This document shows, piece after piece, positions 1 through 5,106 of a stretch of DNA of 5,202 nucleotides. The stretch's first letter is position 1. Every line of letters starts with the position of its first letter. The position numbers were made by a program, and so were the translations under genes. This DNA is from Cyrtobacter comes (GTDB taxonomy: Bacteria; Pseudomonadota; Alphaproteobacteria; Rickettsiales; Midichloriaceae), in NCBI RefSeq assembly GCF_034470605.1, contig NZ_JARGYT010000082.1:1-5202 (forward strand). Direction: 5' to 3'. Below the pieces are notes generated by a model that did not search any database, was not told the origin of the DNA, and saw only the letters and a program-made list of their open reading frames with translations.

Positions 1-97
1 GGAAACAACCTTTTATCCATCTAAATACCATATTTATCGCCTCCAATATAATATTGCATCTTTTCCATTATTTGGCAAAACCTTTGTTAACAGTGCC
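1..97 (-). mobile_element. IS element, left (5') end, partial
   Basis: The outer end is at 97. Read on the minus strand from 97, the sequence begins ggcactgttaacaaaggtt, identical over 19 bases to the end of the transposase-bearing IS at the other edge of the window. What follows is not transposase C-terminus, so this should be the opposite end, upstream of the transposase. On the minus strand an ATG at 31-29 is preceded by GGAGG at 45-41 with 8 nt spacing. That makes it a plausible transposase start (reading MVFRWIKGCF before the window ends), but ten residues are too few to identify it. Bases 98-99 are TA, suggesting insertion at a TA target as in some IS5-family subgroups. The element runs off the window. 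The + strand frame of the neighbouring gene happens to stay open through this stretch, but I attribute these bases to the IS. Confidence 0.72.
79..97. repeat. IS terminal inverted repeat (left copy)
   Basis: This 19-base sequence is the exact reverse complement of 5088-5106. The two sites diverge immediately beyond it on both sides: inward the IS ends differ, and outward only the TA dinucleotide is shared. That is the behaviour expected of a terminal inverted repeat marking the two ends of one IS type. Confidence 0.8.
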
Positions 98-673
98 TAT
101 ATATATAGCGATATAGGGCATCGTGAACATATATTTAAAACCACAGCTAGGGAATTTGAGAAATATTACAATGTGCAGCGCGGTAAGCATGACAGAGATG
201 AGTTTTTGTGTAAGGACCGCAGTACTTTTGCAAAATTTTTTGGGATTCAATATATATATAAGATGGTGCAGGTATTATGTGCACCTGAAGCAATAGATGG
301 GAGATTCAGAGTTGCTGCTATATTACATGGGTATTGGAAAAATGTAGAAGGGGAGGGCTTTTTATCAAATTATCCATTAATAACCACAATACTTAACATG
401 TTTATAAAATGTAGAGATGTTCTTTTTGGTAGTATAGTTATTAAATCTCCTAATTATGGAATTAATGTAGATTTGGATAATTTAGGTATCATACAACCTA
501 ATCCGGGGATTGAGCCTCCAGATAATTCTGCAGATACGTTCAGCTCATTAGAAGATACAGATGTGCATGGCGGGCATACATTCATAGGCCCAGGATGGCT
601 CTTCTTTAGCCTAGATGTGGATCAAGAGGATCGTTCACCTTTGTTACCACCTAAAGTGCCCATAGAATGGTAA
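98..673 (+). pseudogene. Unidentified gene, 3' part, cut by the IS
   Basis: This is an open frame of 191 codons ending in TAA at 671-673. Its first codon (98-100, Tyr) abuts the IS terminus, so the natural 5' part lies on the far side of the IS or is lost. I do not recognise the family. It has no signal peptide or clear transmembrane run. The middle is mixed and moderately hydrophobic (around YPLITTILNMFIK). The last 70 or so residues are Pro/Asp/Glu-rich and look flexible, with PNPGIEPPDN, an acidic stretch (SSLEDTDV) and a PLLPPKVP tail. Acidic, proline-rich C-terminal tails occur on some Rickettsiales surface and VirB6-like proteins, but nothing here makes that more than a guess. Internal starts such as GTG at 173 or ATG at 263 could produce a shorter product. 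The stop codon lies within the left arm of the hairpin at 662-702. Confidence 0.55.
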
Positions 674-702
674 TACTTTGCAATAATTTGTTACCATTCT
701 AT
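662..702. repeat. 12-bp perfect inverted repeat / hairpin between convergent genes
   Basis: The arms atagaatggtaa (662-673) and ttaccattctat (691-702) are perfect reverse complements separated by 17 nt. In RNA the stem could extend by a U-G pair and an A-U pair. The left arm contains the stop codon of the upstream + gene, and the minus-strand gene ends about 50 bases to the right. The position suits a bidirectional transcript end or 3' mRNA-stabilising hairpin. No run of T follows on either strand, so it is not a standard Rho-independent terminator. A small dispersed palindromic repeat is an alternative. Confidence 0.7.
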
Positions 703-754
703 AGCGTGGATATTATCTACCCTTAAATTAGGAAATCTTTTTCTATAAAGAACC

Positions 755-1762
755 CTACATATAATCATTAATATGACAATTACCGTCTGTTACATGGTGA
801 AAAAATAAACTCTGAAGCTCCATATCGCAGAACTCATTATGATGATTATCTTTTATATCACAGTAATCAAATATATATTTCTTAGCTTCGCAGTGGTTAA
901 TTTTAAGTTCTTTAAATTTTTTTGTAATAGCTACATGAAACTCTTTATCTAGCGTATCGCTATATTCGAATTTAATCTCACTATCCTTCATTTTATTCCA
1001 ATCAGTATGATAATAATTATTATCCCTTACGTTCTTAAGTTTACTATCCTTGTTCTTCTCTTCACAATTAACACCTTTGTTACAAGAACGGAAATCATTA
1101 AACTCAATATCATCTACACATACATTAAATAATGCATGAATTTTACTATAAGTATTCTTGCTATAATTAGCAGGATGTTCCTTATCAGCTGATATCTTTA
1201 AAGCGATTTTGTTTCTCTGCTTGTAATCAAATTTTATAAAATTACCTTGTTTATATATTCCAACCGTAGAGTTGTTCTCTTTGAGAAAATTAGAAATGTA
1301 TTCTAATTTTAGATAAATCTTATTATCATTACTAAGCTCCTGATAATATGTAGTGATAGTATGTTGTTTAATCTCAAATTTATGTGTGATTGTATATATG
1401 ATTGTATTTTCAAATATCGATTTTAGCTTAATGATAATCTCACTGTCACTTGATTCTTGTTTATTATTAGAATTGTTTCCATCCTTAGAAGAATCTCGAT
1501 GATCGTTCTTCGCGGCACCAGGTGTGGATGATGATTGATAGTTATAATAATAATCTCCATAATCTGATGGGTTGCGCTGACGAGTATCAGAATAACCCTC
1601 ATCAGCTCTATACCAGTTGTAGCCACCCGTACTGCTGCTTCCCCCACCATTAGTAGAAGAGGATCCTTTATCATAGAGAACATTTTTATCACTATCGGTA
1701 ATTGTTATCCTACCACCACTTGTAAAAATGCTATCTTTTTGTTTTTTACCTAGTATTGCCAT
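755..1762 (-). CDS. Hypothetical protein, Ser/Gly/Asn/Tyr-rich N-terminus, Cys-containing C-terminus
   Basis: This 335-residue protein belongs to no family I recognise. It starts at ATG 1762-1760 (MAILGKKQKD) and ends at TAG 757-755. Residues from about 30 to 105 are low-complexity and rich in Ser, Gly, Asn, Tyr and Asp (SSSTNGGGSSSTGGYNWY, then DYGDYYYNYQSSS), which suggests a disordered, polar segment. Residues from about 105 to 335 look folded, with alternating hydrophobic and Lys/Asn/Ile-rich stretches and seven cysteines, including a CNKGVNC pair. There is no signal peptide or membrane helix, so it is probably cytoplasmic or exported by a non-Sec route. A type IV effector is conceivable given the virB9 remnant nearby, but this is inference only. 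It lies 104 bases downstream of the beta-barrel gene on the same strand and could be co-transcribed. No Shine-Dalgarno is visible upstream. The long frame and biased but non-repetitive C-terminal part argue for a real gene. Confidence 0.75.
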   Translation of the reverse strand: MAILGKKQKDSIFTSGGRITITDSDKNVLYDKGSSSTNGGGSSSTGGYNWYRADEGYSDTRQRNPSDYGDYYYNYQSSSTPGAAKNDHRDSSKDGNNSNNKQESSDSEIIIKLKSIFENTIIYTITHKFEIKQHTITTYYQELSNDNKIYLKLEYISNFLKENNSTVGIYKQGNFIKFDYKQRNKIALKISADKEHPANYSKNTYSKIHALFNVCVDDIEFNDFRSCNKGVNCEEKNKDSKLKNVRDNNYYHTDWNKMKDSEIKFEYSDTLDKEFHVAITKKFKELKINHCEAKKYIFDYCDIKDNHHNEFCDMELQSLFFHHVTDGNCHINDYM

Positions 1763-1866
1763 GATTAATTAATATAAAAATTAATAACTTATTAAAAAAT
1801 ATAACGCTGCATATAATAACGCCTTTGCTAAAATTATGCCTGACATCACAAACGGATTGAGAAAAA

Positions 1867-2553
1867 TTAGTATTCAAAAACTAGTCCAGTGCTTACTTGA
1901 TGCATGTTCATATTTGCACTCAATATGCTTCCGTCCTCAGTATTTTTCATTGTATTGAAGGTTCCAAGTGCATAGTATTTATAACTAATTAAGTTTATAG
2001 AGATATGTTCGCTTAAATTATATTTAATACTACACCCTATATTCCAAGCGAACGCTTTATTCACCAAAGGAGACCCTCGATGTGAAATATAAGAACTTGT
2101 TTTGTCACCTACATTCATATCACCTACATTATAGTAAGAGCTCCCAATCCCTCCGCTTAAATATGCATGTAGAGATTCCACTAAACTCACTTTGAGAAAT
2201 ATATTAGCAAAGGCTGAGCCAATAAGATTAGATTTCTGTGTGAATTGAAATATACTTTGCCCTCGGTTATTATCTACAATTATGTGGTCCTTATAATCAG
2301 AAGGTAGTGATGCATTCATCTCTAATTCACAACCAAAATTTCCATATTCCACCCCCCAAAATGCATTCATGAAAAGTGCCTTAAGATTTTTTCCTTTTAG
2401 GGAAACTATTTGACCACTATCATCTTTAAAAAGTTCATAATTACCAATTTTACCTGAAATACCAGCTCCACAATTCATGCCAATATAACTAGTATAGGAT
2501 GCGTAGCCTGCTTGACTCGATAAACACATTAATACGAAAATTTGTCTATACAT
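1867..2553 (-). CDS. Outer-membrane beta-barrel surface protein (porin/P44-Msp-like superfamily)
   Basis: This is a 228-residue protein with a short Sec signal peptide (MYRQIFVLMCLSSQAGYA, probable cleavage after GYA at about residue 18). The mature part has alternating polar and hydrophobic strands with many Gly, Ser, Tyr and Asn: YIGMNCGAGISGK, MNAFWGVEYGNFGCELEM, LHAYLSGGIGSSYY, FAWNIGCSIKYNL, INLISYKYYALG. It ends in STGLVFEY, an aromatic C-terminus typical of barrel proteins handled by the Bam machinery. The pattern fits an eight-strand barrel of the OmpA/Opa-like class that includes Rickettsiales surface antigens. I cannot assign a specific family, and the function (adhesin, porin or structural) is open. 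It is transcribed divergently from rbfA, with a promoter candidate whose start would lie about 28 bases before the ATG. No Shine-Dalgarno is seen. The Cys in VLMC is not preceded by a Gly or Ala as a lipobox needs. Confidence 0.8.
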   Translation of the reverse strand: MYRQIFVLMCLSSQAGYASYTSYIGMNCGAGISGKIGNYELFKDDSGQIVSLKGKNLKALFMNAFWGVEYGNFGCELEMNASLPSDYKDHIIVDNNRGQSIFQFTQKSNLIGSAFANIFLKVSLVESLHAYLSGGIGSSYYNVGDMNVGDKTSSYISHRGSPLVNKAFAWNIGCSIKYNLSEHISINLISYKYYALGTFNTMKNTEDGSILSANMNMHQVSTGLVFEY

Positions 2554-2558
2554 AAAAA

Positions 2559-2638
2559 AACTACTGATAGCATCTATTTACCGCAACATCATAACATTAC
2601 GCTATATATATATCAAGTGATTGAGATGCTATCTAGTT
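2559..2638. repeat. Inverted repeat bracketing the beta-barrel promoter
   Basis: The arms gatagcatct (2566-2575) and agatgctatc (2624-2633) are perfect reverse complements. After a 2-base interruption on the left side, a further 5 bases pair (aacta 2559-2563 with tagtt 2634-2638). The inner spacer is 48 bases and holds both promoter boxes. The left arm falls in the predicted 5' leader, next to the start codon, and the right arm lies just upstream of the -35. It could be paired operator half-sites, a DNA loop or a recombination substrate; the sequence alone cannot decide. Confidence 0.6.
2588..2616 (-). promoter_or_regulatory. Sigma-70-type promoter for the beta-barrel gene
   Basis: On the minus strand, -35 TTGATA (2616-2611) and -10 TATGAT (2593-2588) are separated by exactly 17 bases. 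Each matches the consensus at 5 of 6 positions. Transcription would start near 2581, giving a leader of about 28 nt. The spacer contains an alternating TA run. An inverted repeat brackets the promoter. Confidence 0.6.
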
Positions 2639-2695
2639 ACTAAAATAAAATGATTCTGCATTATATATACAGGTCAGCAATTTCACTGTATGGTG

Positions 2696-2724
2696 GTGAC
2701 TAAATAGACTAATGTTGCTATACT
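2696..2724 (+). promoter_or_regulatory. Sigma-70-type promoter for rbfA
   Basis: The -35-like GTGACT (2696-2701) matches the consensus at four of six positions. It is followed after 17 bases by TATACT (2719-2724, 5 of 6). Transcription would begin near 2731, leaving a leader of only about 15 nt before the rbfA ATG. The promoter points away from the beta-barrel promoter, so the two share a divergent control region. Confidence 0.5.
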
Positions 2725-2745
2725 CGCGCTATTTTTTAGACTGAT

Positions 2746-3105
2746 ATGGGCAAGGAAGATAAATCAAGAAGGCAGCTTATGCTCTCAAGCGTTATTCAAA
2801 AAGCGCTATATGGTATTCTCGCCTCCGGGAAGCTATACCTCTCAATACCGTTGTATAAATTTAGTATTGCGCGAGTAGATATTACAAAGGATCTGAAGAT
2901 GGCTAGTATCTATATCTCTAGTATCGAACCTTCGGATGGTCAAAAAATTTCAAAGGAACTGAAGCTTGTTTCACAAAAAATAAGATTTTTATTATCCCAA
3001 GAATTAAAATTAAGATCATCCCCAGAAATAAGGTTTTATGTAGATGAAGAGCCTTTCTATCAAGATAACCTAATGAATAAGATAAATTCTCTGAATCAGA
3101 GCTAG
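2746..3105 (+). CDS. rbfA: Ribosome-binding factor A
   Basis: RbfA is a small KH-type protein that binds the 30S subunit and aids late 16S rRNA 5'-end maturation, especially in the cold. The 119-residue product has the usual family length and landmarks: an N-terminal helix with a basic start (SRRQLMLSSVIQKAL), the central strand RVDITKDLKMASIYIS (residues 43-58), which matches the family's V-x-x-[ST]-x-D-L-x-x-A-x-[IV]-[YF]-[IV]-S pattern, then IRFLLSQELKLRSSPEIRF (79-97) corresponding to the conserved LR...L.LR..PELRF segment, and an Asp soon after (VDEEP). ATG 2746 is the first start after the promoter candidate and gives a normal N-terminus; no Shine-Dalgarno is present. A mlaE-like gene follows after 53 bases on the same strand, probably in the same transcript. 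The usual neighbours infB and truB are not here. Confidence 0.93.
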   Translation: MGKEDKSRRQLMLSSVIQKALYGILASGKLYLSIPLYKFSIARVDITKDLKMASIYISSIEPSDGQKISKELKLVSQKIRFLLSQELKLRSSPEIRFYVDEEPFYQDNLMNKINSLNQS

Positions 3106-3158
3106 AATTTATCTATTTTCATTGTTAGAAATATTGTTATCTAATTAATCGTATTGAA

Positions 3159-3935
3159 ATGCGGGTTATGTTTCTTTTAAATCTAATTGGTAGATATACA
3201 TTAAATTTTTCTGCACGTATTGGTGGTTTTTTCCTCTTTATTCTGGAAATATTTAAATCTCTGTTTTCAAGGCAATTTTTCTTGAAAGAGGTTTTGAAAC
3301 AATGCGCTGAAATAGGTTATTATTCACTACCGGTTATAGGTCTTACTGCCTTGTTTACAGGTGCGGTTTTAGCGCTTCAAACATATCTTGGATTTTCAAG
3401 ACTCAGCGCAGAAGGCGCGGTTGCATCAGTTGTGGCAATATCTATAACCAGAGAGCTGGGGCCTGTCCTTGGGGGCTTGATGCTAACAGGTAGAATCTCT
3501 TCATCTATAGCATCAGAGCTCAGCAGTATGAAGATCTCTGATCAGGTTAATGCACTATATACACTGGGCGTGGATCCAATTAAGTATCTTGTTATACCAA
3601 GGGTAATTGCTGGAATGTTAATGACGCCACTTCTTATTTTAGTAGCAGATTCAATAGGTATAATGGGTGGCTGTATAGTTGCAACACAAAAACTTGGATT
3701 TTCGACTTTATCATATATAGAAGATACATATAGCTTCATACAAATGAGCGATGTGATATCTGGGCTTATAAAGGCTGTGATATTTGGCGCGATTCTTACC
3801 TCTATGGGTTGTTATTGTGGAATGAACGCGTTGGGAGGTGCAAAAAGTGTTGGTAATGCCACAATTTCCGCAGTTGTAAATTCTTCAATGCTTATACTGC
3901 TATTCAATTATATCACAACAGCGCTTATGTTTTAA
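3159..3935 (+). CDS. mlaE: MlaE-family phospholipid ABC transporter permease
   Basis: This is the inner-membrane permease subunit of an Mla-type transporter, which moves phospholipids between inner and outer membranes together with an ATPase (MlaF) and an MCE-domain protein (MlaD). The 258-residue length is normal. The family signature is plain: ITRELGPVLGGLMLTGRISS (96-115), then ASELSSMKISDQVNALYTLG (118-137) and VDPIKYLVIPRVIAGMLMTP (138-157). Hydrophobic segments lie near residues 56-76, 88-112, 144-174, 198-216 and 236-257, with an amphipathic N-terminal interface helix (residues 8-35). The first ATG (3159) is used; M4 at 3168 is an alternative. No Shine-Dalgarno is seen. It sits 53 bases after rbfA without a convincing promoter of its own. 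No mlaF or mlaD follows; the next gene is lolD, convergent. The partners are presumably encoded elsewhere, as is common for scattered Rickettsiales operons. Confidence 0.92.
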   Translation: MRVMFLLNLIGRYTLNFSARIGGFFLFILEIFKSLFSRQFFLKEVLKQCAEIGYYSLPVIGLTALFTGAVLALQTYLGFSRLSAEGAVASVVAISITRELGPVLGGLMLTGRISSSIASELSSMKISDQVNALYTLGVDPIKYLVIPRVIAGMLMTPLLILVADSIGIMGGCIVATQKLGFSTLSYIEDTYSFIQMSDVISGLIKAVIFGAILTSMGCYCGMNALGGAKSVGNATISAVVNSSMLILLFNYITTALMF

Positions 3936-4085
3936 AGATCAATTGGGTACTTTAAACCTGTTTAAAATCATCCATAATAATGAAAGTTGATTTGAAGCAA
4001 GATTAACTACCTAAATGATTTTCTCTTTTTGAATACCTCAAGTTAACTGGCTGAATAAATTATATTTTAATTTTTTTATATTAAT

Positions 4086-4736
4086 TTAGGTTCTCGCATG
4101 TATACGACCATTTTCTACATAGTAGCAGACATCTACCATATCAATTATGCTTTCATCATGAGTTGCTATAACTGCGGAATATCTTTTTTCTCTTACGCCT
4201 TTAATAATCATTTTAAAGACAATGGTCGAATTTTCTCTATCTAAGCTCCCTGTAGGTTCGTCCGCAAAGATAATTTTAGGACTAGAGGCAATGGCCCTTG
4301 CAAAAGCTACCCTTTGAGATTGCCCACCAGATAAAGAGCTAGGAAATTTATTACTTTGCTCATATATGCCAAGTTCATGTAGTAATGAATCAATATTGAC
4401 CGAATAATTACCAGTTATATGCTGAGCAAGTTCTATATTCTCGCGTGTCGAAAGGTCTGGAAGAAGGTAATGGTATTGATGCAAAAAGCCCACATTACCT
4501 CTTCTTATAGATGATAATTTTGATTCACTTAAAGCTGAGCAGTCCAGATCGGATAAAATTACCTTACCACTTGTAGGCTTTTCCATTAAAGACATTATAT
4601 GTAGTATAGTGCTTTTACCAGAACCAGACCTACCTAACACTGCAATGCATGTATAAGGCTCAATTACTATATTAACATCACGTATAACACAGTAATTCAG
4701 GAAAGACTTAGAAACTGATTTGAGCTCAAGCAACAT
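4086..4736 (-). CDS. lolD: Lipoprotein-releasing ABC transporter ATPase LolD
   Basis: LolD is the cytoplasmic ATPase of the LolCDE complex, which extracts outer-membrane lipoproteins from the inner membrane and passes them to LolA. All nucleotide-binding motifs are intact in 216 residues: Walker A GRSGSGKS (35-42), Q-loop Gln87 within FLHQYHYLLPDLSTREN (84-100, close to the LolD hallmark FQ.HHLLP.F...EN), signature LSGGQSQR (135-142), Walker B IIFADEP (155-161), D-loop SLD (164-166) and H-loop His193 in ATHD. The Q-loop segment favours LolD over the related MacB or FtsE ATPases. The start is ATG 4736-4734, with normal N-terminal spacing to Walker A. Upstream on the same strand, after a 111-base gap, is the virB9 remnant. 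The gap contains a TATACT box (4807-4802 on the minus strand) with no good -35, so a lolD promoter there is only possible. No lolC/E gene is in the window. Confidence 0.9.
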   Translation of the reverse strand: MLLELKSVSKSFLNYCVIRDVNIVIEPYTCIAVLGRSGSGKSTILHIMSLMEKPTSGKVILSDLDCSALSESKLSSIRRGNVGFLHQYHYLLPDLSTRENIELAQHITGNYSVNIDSLLHELGIYEQSNKFPSSLSGGQSQRVAFARAIASSPKIIFADEPTGSLDRENSTIVFKMIIKGVREKRYSAVIATHDESIIDMVDVCYYVENGRIHART

Positions 4737-4847
4737 AGCAATAAAATAATGTCATAAAGACTCAGAATTCAAGGTAGCAGATATTCTAAGCATTGATACT
4801 TAGTATACTTGTTGCTTATAATAGACTAATACAAAATTTGCCATGAA

Positions 4848-5087
4848 TTAGTAATTTTTACCATATACTTCATTAAAGACGCAAGCGGCTTGTTTACCAT
4901 ACCTGAGTGTAAACCTCGCTGCCAGCATTTCTACTACTACGTAATCACCATTCATCCTATAATTCACAAGACCTTCAGAGCCATCTTCATGTACCACAAA
5001 AATAGCTGGTATAACTGAATTATTATTCCTGAATTTCATATAGGTAAACACCCCATCATCAAAAATTAATAAAGGCTCTATATCATA
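4848..5087 (-). pseudogene. virB9: virB9/CagX-type T4SS gene, 3' part, cut by the IS
   Basis: VirB9 is an outer-membrane core-complex subunit of type IV secretion systems. The 79 codons from the IS edge (Tyr, 5087-5085) to TAA 4850-4848 encode the conserved C-terminal CagX domain. The sequence begins YDIEPLLIFDDGVFTYMKF, continues with IPAIFVVHEDGSEGLVNYR, and ends in ARFTLRYGKQAACVFNE plus a short tail. Family hallmarks are FDDG.FTY.KF, PAIF and LR.GK..ACVFNE. Full VirB9 proteins are roughly 250-280 residues, so the N-terminal two thirds are missing: the frame runs straight into the IS terminal repeat and stops. The C-terminal part itself is unmutated, suggesting a recent insertion. An apparent start at GTG 5051-5049 is internal to the domain and not the true start. 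Rickettsiales often carry duplicate virB9 genes, so loss of this copy need not disable secretion. Confidence 0.85.
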
Positions 5088-5106
5088 GGCACTGTTAACA
5101 AAGGTT
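5088..5106. repeat. IS terminal inverted repeat (right copy)
   Basis: This is the sequence ggcactgttaacaaaggtt, the exact inverse of 79-97. It contains the transposase stop codon (TAA on the minus strand at 5097-5095), so the coding region runs into the terminal repeat, as in several compact IS elements. Confidence 0.8.

Noticed and set aside
2..100. Treating the open + frame before 98 as part of the first gene
   Set aside because: Bases 79-97 are the exact inverse of the terminal repeat on the transposase-bearing IS at the right edge, so the openness across them is more likely chance than coding.
68..250. Minus-strand frame of 60 codons
   Set aside because: It crosses the IS boundary and overlaps the + strand gene remnant, with no recognisable protein features.
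1423..1692. Minus-strand frame of 89 codons inside the 335-residue gene
   Set aside because: It is an alternative-frame shadow of the low-complexity Ser/Tyr region, with no independent start signal.
1763..1800. Repeated attaat motifs in the intergenic region
   Set aside because: attaat is self-complementary and this is low-complexity AT DNA; no specific site can be argued.
2500..2553. Lipoprotein signal on the beta-barrel protein
   Set aside because: The Cys in VLMC lacks the small residue required at the preceding position, and a normal signal peptidase I site follows at GYA.
3542..3739. Minus-strand frame of 65 codons opposite mlaE
   Set aside because: It is antisense to the most conserved MlaE motif, so the reading frame is a by-product of the real gene.
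3936..4085. Terminator between convergent mlaE and lolD
   Set aside because: The only inverted repeat noticed is TTTAAA-cctg-TTTAAA (3951-3966), weak and not followed by T; the T-run near 4071-4077 has no GC stem before it. No supported terminator.
4786..4801. Short inverted repeat ctaag-N8-cttag upstream of lolD
   Set aside because: A five-base stem in AT-rich DNA is expected by chance and has no T-tract or promoter alignment.
98..5087. Composite transposon carrying cargo genes
   Set aside because: The interior holds conserved housekeeping genes and both flanking genes are interrupted, which fits two separate insertions in the chromosome better than a mobile cargo unit.
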